In this document: one piece after another, positions 17,731 through 26,600 of the stretch
Numbering within the stretch: the first letter of the stretch is position 1
Layout: every line of letters starts with the position of its first letter
NCBI GenBank assembly: GCA_036376135.1
Contig: DASVAW010000155.1
Span: 1 to 36,403 of the forward strand
Origin: Candidatus Polarisedimenticolaceae bacterium
GTDB lineage: Bacteria; Acidobacteriota; Polarisedimenticolia; Polarisedimenticolales; DASRJG01
Direction of reading: 5' to 3'
DNA: 36,403 nt
Translations under genes and position numbers: made by a program
The notes under the pieces: generated by a model
Seen by the model: the letters and a program-made list of their open reading frames with translations, nothing else
Told to the model about the DNA's origin: nothing
The model's database searches: none

Positions 17731-18058
17731 GGTTCCGCCTTCCTCACCAGGCGCCCTGCGCGCCGTCGAATCGGCAGACCGCGCCGACGAAGACCGTGTC
17801 CTGGTGGTCGCGGCGCTCGCCGTCTGGGAGAGCGCCGCGATCGGCTCGAAGCCCGCGGTCCGGAGGCACGCGCGAGAGAAGCGGCTGTCGTCCTTCGCGT
17901 GGCGGGACGCCGAGCTTCACGTTTTCGAGGGGTTCGGCAGAAGCATCCGCGGCGGCGAGTCCGATCGCCGCTTCCGGGCTCCGTCCCGCGTGGTTCCTCA
18001 CGCGGAGAGGTGTATCGCCGCGCGCGTCAGGATGGGATCAGGACTCGGGCCTCGGCCG
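17731..18058. other. 328-bp gap upstream of kdpF, expected to hold the kdp promoter
   Basis: Apart from the weak frame at 17744-18001 I see no convincing gene. The base composition is less biased at third positions than in neighbouring genes. No clear -35/-10 pair or KdpE box stands out by eye, although the kdp promoter should lie here or just inside the weak frame. No tRNA or strong terminator hairpin was seen. Confidence 0.4.
17744..18001 (-). CDS. doubtful 85-residue frame just upstream of kdpF
   Basis: GTG 18001 opens a frame ending in TGA 17746-17744, 13 bp before the kdpF start and directly before its RBS, which is an operon-like spacing. The product is hydrophilic, Arg-rich and without a recognisable motif (VFVGAVCRFDGAQGAW at its end). 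About a quarter of its codons end in A or T, clearly more than in surrounding genes. There is no RBS before the start. It may be a chance frame, a decayed gene or a leader region of the kdp transcript. It is listed because it is the only frame in the gap. Confidence 0.2.
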   Translation of the reverse strand: MRNHAGRSPEAAIGLAAADASAEPLENVKLGVPPREGRQPLLSRVPPDRGLRADRGALPDGERRDHQDTVFVGAVCRFDGAQGAW

Positions 18059-18544
18059 TTAGGAACGCGTACGGACTGCCCGGCGCCGCACGCCCGGCTC
18101 GTTCAGCGTGGGCATCACCGGATCGATCGGCTCGAGGAACGGGAACCGGTGAAAGTCCGTGTCCCGCGTGTAGATGCGACGGATGCCGTGTTCTCTCATG
18201 AGGATCGCGGTGTGCGTGTCGTGGAGGATGTTCCCCGACAGGTGCGGGACCTCCTCGAAGACTCTCGCCGCGACCTCGGCATGACGCTGCGTAGGCCCCA
18301 GTACCGTGAGACCCGGAGAACCGAGCAAGGACCGGACGAACCGGAACGAGGCCGGAGCGGTCCACGGCTTCCGGAATACACGCGGGTGGGTCGTGATCCT
18401 GAGGAACTCGTACACGACCCCCCAGGTCAGGAACCAGGCATCGGCGCCGGCGTGCCACTCTCCCAGCCGCCGGCGACACGTCTCGTGGAAGGGAGAGCTC
18501 GCATCCGCGGCGTGGACCAGCACGTTGGTGTCGACGACGAACAT
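18059..18544 (-). CDS. VapC-type PIN-domain ribonuclease toxin
   Basis: A 161-residue PIN-domain protein. The acidic metal-binding residues are in place: Asp5 in FVVDTN, Glu46 in VVYEFLR, Asp109 in ILHDTHTA, and Asp128/Asp130 in YTRDTDFHRF. VapC toxins cut tRNA or rRNA to halt translation and are neutralised by their paired antitoxin. ATG 18544 overlaps the antitoxin stop as ATGA, so the two are translated together. The length is slightly above the 130-145 typical of VapC because of an Arg-rich tail. The active site looks intact. Target RNA unknown. Confidence 0.9.
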   Translation of the reverse strand: MFVVDTNVLVHAADASSPFHETCRRRLGEWHAGADAWFLTWGVVYEFLRITTHPRVFRKPWTAPASFRFVRSLLGSPGLTVLGPTQRHAEVAARVFEEVPHLSGNILHDTHTAILMREHGIRRIYTRDTDFHRFPFLEPIDPVMPTLNEPGVRRRAVRTRS

Positions 18545-18771
18545 CAGCGTTCGTCCATCGCGTTGTAGAGGGCCTCCCGATTGTCGATGTCCACCAGCGC
18601 GCCGCCGCTTCGGAACGTCGGGAGCTCCGGCAGTGCCACCGGCTCCCGACGGGTCCGTAGCAGCTGGCGCAGAGCAGTCTCGACGAGCTCGGACATGGTC
18701 TTGCCCTGCCGGGCGGCCTCCTGTTTGAGCTGCGTCATGACCTGGTCGTCGATGTTGAGCGTCGTCTTCAT
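18544..18771 (-). CDS. VapB-type ribbon-helix-helix antitoxin
   Basis: About 75 residues beginning MKTTLNIDDQVMTQLKQ, with a ribbon (TTLNID) followed by two helices (VMTQLKQEAA, TMSELVETALRQLL), the RHH/VapB DNA-binding layout. The C-terminal tail (LPTFRSGGALVDIDN) should wrap the toxin. ATG 18771 is preferred over the in-frame ATG 18783. Homologues start at MKTTLNI, and an inverted repeat plus a -10-like TATGGT sit immediately upstream of it. The stop overlaps the VapC start. The pair begins only about 13-25 bp after the aminotransferase stop on the same strand, so read-through is possible. Confidence 0.88.
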   Translation of the reverse strand: MKTTLNIDDQVMTQLKQEAARQGKTMSELVETALRQLLRTRREPVALPELPTFRSGGALVDIDNREALYNAMDER

Positions 18772-18784
18772 ATGGATAACCATA
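18771..18784 (-). promoter_or_regulatory. inverted repeat and -10-like box at the vapB start, candidate operator
   Basis: On the minus strand TATGG-TTAT-CCATA is a perfect 5-bp inverted repeat with a 4-nt spacer, touching the vapB ATG. TATGGT within it lies 7 nt before the start and resembles a -10 box. An RHH antitoxin bound here would block transcription of its own operon, the usual VapBC autoregulation. This is inferred from position and symmetry. Confidence 0.45.
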
Positions 18785-18796
18785 CGCCACGAACGG

Positions 18797-19891
18797 TTAG
18801 CCGTCCAGCAGCCCCGTCAAGGCCTCCCCCATCCTCTCCAACCCCTCCGCGAACCCCTCCGGATCACCGCAGAGTCCGATCCGAATCCGATCCGGGCACC
18901 CGAAAAAGCGCCCCGGAACGACCGTCGTTTCGTACCGGTCGCGCAGGAGGGTTTCGAGCTCGTCGCCGTCCCCGCGAAGCACGCGCGGGAACGAGGTCGT
19001 CCCGTACGGGAGCAGCTCCACCTCGAGCGCCTCCCGGTGCGATTCGACGAACCCGTTCCAGAGGGCGCGATTTGCGTCGAGGATCCGCCGCGCCCTCGCC
19101 CCGAGGGCCTCGAGCTTTCCGAGCGCGACGACCGCCAGCCGCTCCGCGGGATGCGCGTCGTTGACGCCGAAGAGGTCCTTCATCCTCCACATCCGTCCCG
19201 CGAGCTCGCTCGAGGCGACGATCCACCCCGCGCGCAGCCCCGAGATCCCGTAGACCTTGGTGAGGCTCGAGGTCACCACGAAGGCGTCGCCGAGCGTCGC
19301 GGCCGAAGGCGGCGCCCGCTCGAATGCGGCGTCGAGGTAGACCTCGTCGACGAGGACCTTCGCGCCGACCTTGTCCGCCTGGGCCCCGATCGCCCGCAGC
19401 GTCGCCGCATCGGTGGCGACCGACGACGGGTTGTGGAGGTTCGACAGCAGCACCAGACGCGTCGTCGGACGCATCGTGCGCGTGAAATCGTCCGCGTCGA
19501 TCCGGAAGCCGCGCTCCGCGCGTCGCGACACGAACCGCACGCGGGCGCCCAGGTGCAGGGCGAGGGTCACCATGGGCTCGTAGGCGGGGAACTCGCACAA
19601 CACGTCGTCGCCGGGCTCGAGGATCGTCGCCATCGCGAGATGGTTCGCCCCGGAGGTCCCGGCCGCCGTGACGACGCGATCGGGGCCGACGCCGTATCGC
19701 GCCGCGATCGCCTCGGTCAACCGCGGGTACCCGTACCCGGGCGGCGGCTCGAGCGCGAGGTCGCTCCACGACGCGCCGAGCTCGTCGAGCGCGATCGGGC
19801 CGATTCCGCTCACCGCCAGGGTGAAGCGCCCCCTCTGGCGCGTCTTCGCCCAGTTCATGTAGTCGGACCGTTTCGGACGACCCTGATTCAC
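18797..19891 (-). CDS. PLP-dependent class I/II aminotransferase
   Basis: A 364-residue fold-type I aminotransferase. Landmarks are AAGTSGANHLAMATIL (phosphate-binding start), LLSNLHNPSSV (the Asn-Pro motif), VLVDEVYLDA (Asp/Tyr to the PLP ring), the Schiff-base lysine K212 in SSLTKVYGISGLRAGW, and a C-terminal RIGLCG with the carboxylate-binding Arg. It transfers amino groups between an amino acid and a keto acid; the substrate is not readable. GTG 19891 is the start: GGAGGT lies 5 nt upstream inside the permease gene, and the codon overlaps the permease stop as GTGA. The link to an amino-acid permease and a symporter suggests use of an imported amino acid. Confidence 0.92.
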   Translation of the reverse strand: MNQGRPKRSDYMNWAKTRQRGRFTLAVSGIGPIALDELGASWSDLALEPPPGYGYPRLTEAIAARYGVGPDRVVTAAGTSGANHLAMATILEPGDDVLCEFPAYEPMVTLALHLGARVRFVSRRAERGFRIDADDFTRTMRPTTRLVLLSNLHNPSSVATDAATLRAIGAQADKVGAKVLVDEVYLDAAFERAPPSAATLGDAFVVTSSLTKVYGISGLRAGWIVASSELAGRMWRMKDLFGVNDAHPAERLAVVALGKLEALGARARRILDANRALWNGFVESHREALEVELLPYGTTSFPRVLRGDGDELETLLRDRYETTVVPGRFFGCPDRIRIGLCGDPEGFAEGLERMGEALTGLLDG

Positions 19892-21156
19892 GCCGACCTC
19901 CGCCGCCAGAACAGGTACACCGGCATCCCCGCCGCGACCAGCGTCCAGCCGAGGAGCGAGCGGCCGGGATGCTCCACGAACGTGCTCGTCACGACGGCGA
20001 GCGACACCGCGATGAAGAACGACGTCGTCCACGGATGCCCCCCGCCCTTTCCCCGGAAGGCGAACAACGTCCCCGCCGTCGCGGCGAGGAACGCGAAGTC
20101 CACGGTCACCACCCAGCTGAGGATCTCGTCGTAGCTCCCGGAGAGGGCGGTGGCGATCGCGAGCCCCCCCTGCAGCGCGATCGCCAGGTGCGGGACTCCC
20201 GTGCGCGGATGGAGGCGACCGAATCGCTCGAAGAAGAGGCCGTCCCGCGCCATCGCGAAGTAGGCGCGGGGGCAGGCGAGCATCCCCTGCGCCAGGAACC
20301 CGAAGGTCGAGACGGCGATCGCGCCGGCGATCAGCCGCTCCCCCGAGCCGCCCAGGGCGAGCCGCATCACCTCCGAGGCCGGGGCCTCGGTCCGCGCGAG
20401 CCCCGCCACCCCCAGCGCGCGAAGGCACGCCGCGCTGACCGCGACGTAGAGGAGGACGACGCCCCCGGTCCCGAGCACGAGCGCGCGGGGGAGCGTGCGC
20501 GCGGCGTCGCGGATGTCCCCCGAGGCGAGGGTCGCGGTCGCCCACCCCCCGTAGGCGAACAGCACGGCGATCATCGCGGCGAAGAAGGCGCGCAGTCCAG
20601 GCTCCGCCGCGACGCTTTTCGCCTCGGGAGGGGCCTCGGGCGCGAGCCACAGGCCGCACGCCACGAGCGCGAGGATCGACCCGATCTTCAGGACCATCAG
20701 CAGGCTCTGCGTCGTCCCGCCCGCCCGCGTCCCCGCGAGGTTGATCGCGGTGAGCGCGGCGAGCGCCGCGGCCGCGGTCGCGCCTTCGCTCCAGCGCGGC
20801 TCGAAGAGCACGTGGGCGTACCGCGCGAAGGTGATCGCCACCGCCGCGAGCCCGCCGGTCTGGACGACGAGCAGGTTCGACCAGCCGTACGCGAAGCCGA
20901 TCGACGGGTGGATCCCGTCGCGCAGGTAGGCGTATTGCCCGCCCACCCCCGGCCGCATCGCGGCGAGCTCCGCCCAGACGAACCCCGCGGCGAGGGCGAC
21001 CGCGCCGCCGAGCAGCCACGCGCCGATCACGGCCCATGCCGACGGCGCCTCCCGGGCGACGACGTGGGGGTTCATGAAGATCCCGGAGCCGACGATGCCC
21101 CCCATCACGAGCATCGTCGTGTCGAAGAGGCCGAGGCCCCGCGGGCGGCTCGTCAC
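19888..21156 (-). CDS. APC-family amino-acid permease
   Basis: A 422-residue protein with about 12 membrane helices. The N-terminus MLVMGGIVGSGIFMNP carries the GSGIF motif of the APC superfamily, where the substrate carboxylate binds. AYGGWATATLASGDIRDAARTLPRAL is the typical helix 6 to loop region. It probably imports or exchanges an amino acid across the inner membrane. GTG 21156 has GGAG upstream and lies 3 bp after the symporter stop. It is translationally coupled to the aminotransferase downstream. Specificity is unknown. Confidence 0.9.
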   Translation of the reverse strand: MTSRPRGLGLFDTTMLVMGGIVGSGIFMNPHVVAREAPSAWAVIGAWLLGGAVALAAGFVWAELAAMRPGVGGQYAYLRDGIHPSIGFAYGWSNLLVVQTGGLAAVAITFARYAHVLFEPRWSEGATAAAALAALTAINLAGTRAGGTTQSLLMVLKIGSILALVACGLWLAPEAPPEAKSVAAEPGLRAFFAAMIAVLFAYGGWATATLASGDIRDAARTLPRALVLGTGGVVLLYVAVSAACLRALGVAGLARTEAPASEVMRLALGGSGERLIAGAIAVSTFGFLAQGMLACPRAYFAMARDGLFFERFGRLHPRTGVPHLAIALQGGLAIATALSGSYDEILSWVVTVDFAFLAATAGTLFAFRGKGGGHPWTTSFFIAVSLAVVTSTFVEHPGRSLLGWTLVAAGMPVYLFWRRRSA

Positions 21157-21159
21157 CTC

Positions 21160-22632
21160 CTACTCCGCGAGCATCCGTTCGAACCGGGCGAGGCGCTCGG
21201 CGTCGGGAGGCCTCGTGAACGACCCGATCGCGAGCACGACCACGACGTTGAGGGCGAGCGCGACGAGTCCCGCGTGGAGTCCGAACGGAAGCCGCCACGC
21301 CAGAAGCTGCGCGGCCGCCGAGAAGCAGACGCCCGCCGCCAGGCCCGCGCTCACCCCGGCGAGCGTCGCCCGTTTCCAGAACATGCCGAGGTACACCGCC
21401 GGCGCCAGCTGGGCGACCCCCGAATACCCGATCAGCAGGAGGTCGACGAGCATCGTGGGCGCGCGCCAGGCGAGGACCATCGCCGCGAGCGCGACGGGAA
21501 ACACGAGGAAACGGGCGACCCAGGCGGTGCGGCGATCGTCGAGACCGGGAGCGATCCCCTTCTGCCCGCCGTGGCGGGCGAGAAGGTTCGCCGAGGAGAG
21601 GATGAGGGCGGAGGCGGTCGAGATCGCGGCCGCGAGCCCGCCCGCTCCGACGAGACCGGCGATCCACTGCGGGAACCGGTCCACGAGCACGCGCAGCATC
21701 GCGTGGTCGGGATGCGCGATCGAAGCGGCGAACGCGGGGTCCTCCGCCGCCTTCGCGGCGCACGCGAGGCCGACGAGCACGATCGGGAGGGTCGCCAGCT
21801 GGTACAGCGGCAACACGCCGGCGTTGCGGCGCACGACGCGCTCGCTCTTCGCGCCGTAGGTCGTCGCGAAGATGTGAGGCCACATCCACGCACCGATCGC
21901 GGAGAGGAGCACCGTCGAGACGTACCAGCCGGTTCCGAGCCCTCCGGAGTCGGGGAACCCCAGGTGCTGCGGCTTCAGCCGCTCGAGCGCCGCCATGGCG
22001 GGCTCGACCCCGCCGAACAGGCGTTCGGGGATGAGCGCGCCGACCGACACCATCGCGACGAGCATGATCACGGCCTGCATCAGGTTGGTCCAGCCGATGC
22101 CGCGAAGTCCCGAGAACGAGACGAACGCCACGAGCGCGACGACGGCGACCGCGATCGCGACCTTGCGCGACATCGCCCCCCCCGAGGCGAGCTCGACGAT
22201 GATTCCCGAGCCGATGAGCTGCACCAGCAGGTACGGGATCGACGCGGCCACTCCGACGAGGGCCACGAGGTTGCCGAACACGCGCGATCCGAAGCGGTCC
22301 TCGAGGTAGTCGGGCTGGGTCACGTACCCGCCGCGGCGGCCGAGCCTCTGGATCCTCGGCCCCACGAAGAAGTAGAGCGCGTAGGCGATCGACATGTACG
22401 CCATGCCGTAGACCACGCTGACGCCCTTCGCGTACGCCCACCCGGCCATGCCGAGGAACGCGAAGGCGCTGTAGATCTCCGCCGCCGCGAGCGTGTAGAA
22501 GAGGACGGTCCCGAACGAGCGGTCGCCGACGAAGAACTCCTCGAGACCGAACTTCCGGTTCAGCCCCGCGAGCACGCCGACCGCGGTCGTGACGACGAGC
22601 CAGCCGAGGATGATCGCGAGCGCCGGGGTCAC
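21160..22632 (-). CDS. SSS-family sodium:solute symporter
   Basis: A 490-residue protein with about 13 membrane helices. It contains family stretches: FFVGDRSFGTVLFYTLAAAE near the N-terminus, GYVTQPDYLEDRFGSRV, and AAAISTASALILSSANLLARH (the core Na+-site helix, with Ser/Thr). It imports a solute with Na+. GTG 22632 overlaps the stop of the upstream DUF3311 gene as GTGA, with GGAG 7 nt upstream. Such DUF3311-symporter pairs are common. The downstream amino-acid permease and aminotransferase suggest an organic acid or amino-acid substrate, but that is inference. Confidence 0.92.
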   Translation of the reverse strand: MTPALAIILGWLVVTTAVGVLAGLNRKFGLEEFFVGDRSFGTVLFYTLAAAEIYSAFAFLGMAGWAYAKGVSVVYGMAYMSIAYALYFFVGPRIQRLGRRGGYVTQPDYLEDRFGSRVFGNLVALVGVAASIPYLLVQLIGSGIIVELASGGAMSRKVAIAVAVVALVAFVSFSGLRGIGWTNLMQAVIMLVAMVSVGALIPERLFGGVEPAMAALERLKPQHLGFPDSGGLGTGWYVSTVLLSAIGAWMWPHIFATTYGAKSERVVRRNAGVLPLYQLATLPIVLVGLACAAKAAEDPAFAASIAHPDHAMLRVLVDRFPQWIAGLVGAGGLAAAISTASALILSSANLLARHGGQKGIAPGLDDRRTAWVARFLVFPVALAAMVLAWRAPTMLVDLLLIGYSGVAQLAPAVYLGMFWKRATLAGVSAGLAAGVCFSAAAQLLAWRLPFGLHAGLVALALNVVVVLAIGSFTRPPDAERLARFERMLAE

Positions 22633-22838
22633 CGGTCGCTCCGGTCCACGATGCGCAGGGCGAGGGTCATCCAGAACGCCGTCATCGCGACCGAAAGGGA
22701 GTTCCAGAAGACGAGGAAGGGAAGCCCGAGCACCCGCGTCGGGACCGACGCGGCCCACGTCGTGACGGGCGGCAGGAACGAGACGACGACCGGCACGAGG
22801 CAGAGCAGCGCGCGTCGTTCCCCCCGGGTCAGCTTCAT
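22629..22838 (-). CDS. small two-helix DUF3311-like partner of the symporter
   Basis: A 69-residue protein from ATG 22838, MKLTRGERRALLCLVPVVVS. One membrane helix lies near residues 10-28, a Pro-rich turn follows (FLPPVTTWAAS), and a second helix contains LPFLVFWNSLSVAMTAFWMTLAL. Size, topology and position directly upstream of an SSS symporter match DUF3311 proteins, thought to be accessory to these transporters. It has no Shine-Dalgarno, but GATACT lies 6 nt before the ATG, so the mRNA may be leaderless. The stop overlaps the symporter start. Confidence 0.82.
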   Translation of the reverse strand: MKLTRGERRALLCLVPVVVSFLPPVTTWAASVPTRVLGLPFLVFWNSLSVAMTAFWMTLALRIVDRSDR

Positions 22839-22878
22839 CGGCGGAGTATCGCACCGACCGACGCGATACCATCGCGCC
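22839..22878. promoter_or_regulatory. compact divergent promoter region
   Basis: Only 40 bp separate two divergent starts. Toward the symporter operon, GATACT (22850-22845, minus strand) lies 6 nt before ATG 22838. Toward the lipoprotein, GATACC (22865-22870) lies 8 nt before GTG 22879. Neither gene has a Shine-Dalgarno sequence. The two hexamers are nearly symmetric around the centre. The two promoters would overlap and probably compete. Confidence 0.45.
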
Positions 22879-23520
22879 GTGAGATCGTCGCTGCCGCTGC
22901 TCGCGCTCGTGCTGGCCGGATGCGCCGCCCGCCCCCCCGACACCGTCCCGCGCACCGTCGCCTACCGCTGCGCCGACAACACCGGGTTCCAGGCCGCCTT
23001 CGCCGCCCGAGGGACGAGCGTCACGGTCGGGAGCGCCGTCCTGCCGCACGTCCGTACCGCCTCCGGCACGAAGTACTCCGACGGGACGACGACCTTCTGG
23101 TCGAAGGGCGGCCAGGCCACCCTCGCGACACCCGACGGCGTCGCGCTCACGTGCCGGGTGGTCGCCGATCCGGCGTCGCTGCCCGGGACGCGATGGCAGC
23201 TCCTGCGGATCGAGTCGGGGGACGACTCGGTCCTCGCCCCGGCCGATCCGGCCCGCTACACCCTCGAGTTCGGTCTCGGGGGAGAGCTCTCCGGCCGGGC
23301 CGACTGCAATCGGATCCACGGCCGCTGGAGCGCGGACGGGTCCTCGATGACGCTCGGCCCGTTCGCGGCGACGCGCGCGGCGTGCCCACCGGAATCGATC
23401 TCGGACCGCTGGGTCCGGTCCCTCGAGGCGACGGCGACCTGGATGCAGGTCGAGGGAGGCGGTCTCGCTCTCTCGATGAAGGCGGACGGCGGCATCGTCC
23501 GGTTGGAGCGCCTTCCGTAA
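22879..23520 (+). CDS. lipoprotein with MliC (lysozyme inhibitor) and META domains
   Basis: A 213-residue protein. A short lipoprotein signal ends in the lipobox LVLAGC (Cys near residue 14). Residues about 27-92 resemble MliC/PliC inhibitors of c-type lysozyme: paired cysteines in AYRCADNTGFQ and ALTCRV, with SGTKYSDGTTTFWSKG as the central motif. Residues about 100-213 form a META/HslJ domain (GTRWQLLRI, RADCNRIHGRW, MTLGPFAATRAACP). Such proteins sit in the outer membrane and help survive envelope attack. GTG 22879 is chosen because it opens the lipoprotein signal. It has a -10-like box, but no RBS, upstream. MliC-META fusions occur in other proteobacterial-type lipoproteins as far as I recall. 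Confidence 0.85.
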   Translation: MRSSLPLLALVLAGCAARPPDTVPRTVAYRCADNTGFQAAFAARGTSVTVGSAVLPHVRTASGTKYSDGTTTFWSKGGQATLATPDGVALTCRVVADPASLPGTRWQLLRIESGDDSVLAPADPARYTLEFGLGGELSGRADCNRIHGRWSADGSSMTLGPFAATRAACPPESISDRWVRSLEATATWMQVEGGGLALSMKADGGIVRLERLP

Positions 23521-23638
23521 CTCCTCCCTGACGCACCCCGTCGGTCTTGCTGTAGCGGCATTGTCCGCGAGGCGCCCGCGGGGATGGGACGCATCCTCGA
23601 GCTCCGGCACTGAATCGGGATCGAACCTCGCTATTGCC

Positions 23639-23668
23639 TTGACAGTGCGTCGATTGTGGCCGTATCAA
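23639..23668 (+). promoter_or_regulatory. candidate sigma70 promoter for the FAAL-reductase/selenoprotein genes
   Basis: A perfect TTGACA (23639-23644) is separated by 18 nt from TATCAA (23663-23668). Transcription would start near 23675, leaving about 25 nt of leader before ATG 23700 and only a few bases before ATG 23682. It is the best -35 match seen in the window. The rest of the 160-bp gap (23521-23681) holds only a weak 5-bp hairpin. Confidence 0.5.
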
Positions 23669-23699
23669 AGCGGTTCCCCCGATGCGAGGTTCAAGCCCG

Positions 23700-26600
23700 A
23701 TGCCGGCTCTCAAGACGCTCGTCGACGCCCTCGAGCGCGGCGCGACCGATCGCCCGGACCAGACGCTGTACCGTTTCCTCGACGTGGACGGCCGGGAGCG
23801 CGACCACTACACCTACCTCGCCTTCCACGAACGCACGCGCCACCTTGCCGAGCACCTCCGTCGCGAGGCGAAGCTGCGGCGCGGCGACCGGGTCCTGCTG
23901 GTCTACCCGCCCGGGCTCGAGGTGATCGTCGCCTTCTTCGCCTGCTCGCGGATCGGGGTGATCCCCGTGCCGGTCTACCCCCCGACTCCGATGAACTTCG
24001 AGGCGGGGATGGCGAAACTCGCCTTCATCGCCGAGGACTCGGGGGCCAAGGGGGCTCTGACCACGCGCGGGTTCTACCGCTCGTACCGGCTCCTGCTCGC
24101 CAAGCGCAGGCTCTCCGCGCCGTGGCGCCGCGCGCCGGGGCTTCCCGACCTCGATTGGTGGACGACCGACGACGTCCGCGGGGTGGCGTCGAGCGCGTAC
24201 GTGGACGATCCGGACCGCGTCCTCTTCCTTCAGTACACGTCGGGCTCCACCAGCGACCCGAAGGGCGTCGTCGTGACCCACGAGAACGTCCTCCACAACG
24301 GGTTCGCCACCCTCGACCACGCACCCACGTGCGTGTCGTGGCTCCCGCAGTACCACGACATGGGGCTGATCGGGTACTACCTCTACCCGCTCATCACCGG
24401 CGGGACGACGCACGGGTTTTCGCCGCTGGACTTCCTCAAGAGGCCCGCGTTGTGGCTGCAGACGATCTCGAGCGTCCGGGCGACGTACACGTCGGCGCCG
24501 AACTTCGGGTTCGAGTATTGCCTGCGCGAGGACAAGGTCTCCGAAGAGGAGCTGCGCGACCTGGATCTCTCGTCGCTGCGGGTCCTCATGAACGCCGCCG
24601 AGCCGGTGCGCGCGGAGACCTACACCCGTTTCTTCGAGCGCTTCGCGCCGCACGGCCTGCGCCCCGAGGCGCACGTCGTCGCCTACGGGCTCGCCGAGAA
24701 CACCCTCTGCGTCACCCACCACGGGAAACACATCCTCACCGTCAACAAGCGCGAGCTCCAGCAGCGCAACCTCCACCTCGAGAACGCCCAGGCCCGGAAC
24801 AACAACCAGAGCCGCATCGTCAGCTGCGGCAAGCCGCTCGACGGCGTGCACGTCCGGATCGTGGACCCCGAGTCCCGCCGCGTGAAGGGCGAGCGGAGGA
24901 TCGGCGAGATCTGGATCGCGGGGAAGAGCACGTCCGAGGGGTACTGGAAACGGCCGGAGCTGAGCGAGGAGATCTTCGGCGGGACCCTTCCGGAGGAGAC
25001 CGAGAAGCGGCGGTACCTGCGCACCGGCGACCTCGGGTTCTTCCACGAAGGGGAGCTCTACGTCTGCGGACGCATCAAGGACCTGATCATCATCCGCGGG
25101 GTCAACTACTACCCGCAGGACATCGAGTCGATCGTCGAGGCGACCTCGCCGCGCATCCGTACGGGCGGCGTCGCGGCGTTCGACGTCGACGAGGACGGCG
25201 AGGCGCTGGTCGTGCTCGTCGAGGTGAGGAAGCCCACCGACCTCCCCGACGCCGCGGCGATCGCGCGCGCGATCCGGACGCAGTACTACGTGGAGCCGCA
25301 CACGATCGCGTTCGTCCCTCCCCGCGGGATCTCGAGGACGACCTCCGGCAAGATCGCGCGCAGCCTGACCCGCCGTCGCTGGCTCGACGGGCAGATCGAG
25401 GTGATCGCGCGGCACGTGAGCGCACGGGAGACCGAGCCCGCGGGCGACCTCTCCGGCCTGCGGGAGCGGTTCCAGTACATCGTCGAGCTGTACAACCTGA
25501 CGGGGCGCGAGGAGTTCTCGTTCGCCGAGATCGGGATCGACTCGCTCACCATGGTGCGCCTCATCGAGGACATCAAGGTCCTGCTCGAAGAGCACGGCGC
25601 GGGGGAGCTCGTCCGCCACGTCGACGTGAAGCTGCTGCAGCGGCTGACGGTCGCGGAGTTCTTCTCGCTGCTCGACCAGTTCGAGAAGGCGGCCGACGAG
25701 CCCATCGCCGCCCTGCGCTACGTCCTGAAGAAGGTGCAGGAGGAGCACGAGAGCTACGAGCGGGACTGCATGCGGTCGGACGCCGAGCTGGAGTCCCTCT
25801 CGCGGATCGCGACCCCTTCCGGGTCCGGCGCGGTCACCGACGTGCTGCTCACCGGCGCGACCGGCTTCTTCGGGCCGTTCCTGCTCTCGGGACTGCTCCG
25901 CCTCACGCCGTACACCTACCACGTGCTGACGCGGGCGACCGACCCGATCCACGCCCTCGACCGGATCCGCGCCTCGTTCCGCCGCGCCAGGATCTGGACG
26001 CCGGAGCTCGACCGCGCCCTCGAGGATCGCGTGCACGTCGTCTGCGGCGACATCGCGCGCCACAACCTGGGCCTGAAGTCCGAGCAGTGGAAGGCGCTCT
26101 CGACGCGCGTGCAGGCGATCTGCCACAACGCCGCGCTCGTCAACTACGTGCTGAGCTACGACGCGCTGCGGCCGCACAACGTCGACGGGACCCGCGAGCT
26201 GCTGCGCTTCGCGTGCTCCGGCGCGCCCAAGGCGTTCCACCTCGTCTCGAGCACGTTCATCTTCGGATGGACGGTGAAGGACCTCCTGCTCGAGACGGAC
26301 CGGAACGCCGAGATGGCCAACCTCGACTTCGGCTACGCGCAGAGCAAGTGGGTCGCCGAACAGCTCGTCCACGCCGCAGGCCGCGACGGGCTCGACGTGC
26401 GCGTCTATCGCCCCTCGCTCATCTCGGCCTCGACCGGGGGAGCGGGGAGCCGCGACGACATCGCCGTTCGCCTGCTGGCGTTCATGATCGATCACGGCGT
26501 CGCGGTCAACGCGCGCAACCAGGTGAGCTTCCTCCCGGCGGACGTCGCGGCGGACAACATCGCGGCGATCTTCGCCCGCCCCGGCTCGTGGGGAAAAACC

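Noticed and set aside
23611-23635. tRNA T-arm-like string (GGTTCGATCCCG on the minus strand)
   Set aside because: No matching T-stem, anticodon arm or acceptor stem can be folded around it; the resemblance is limited to a dozen bases.
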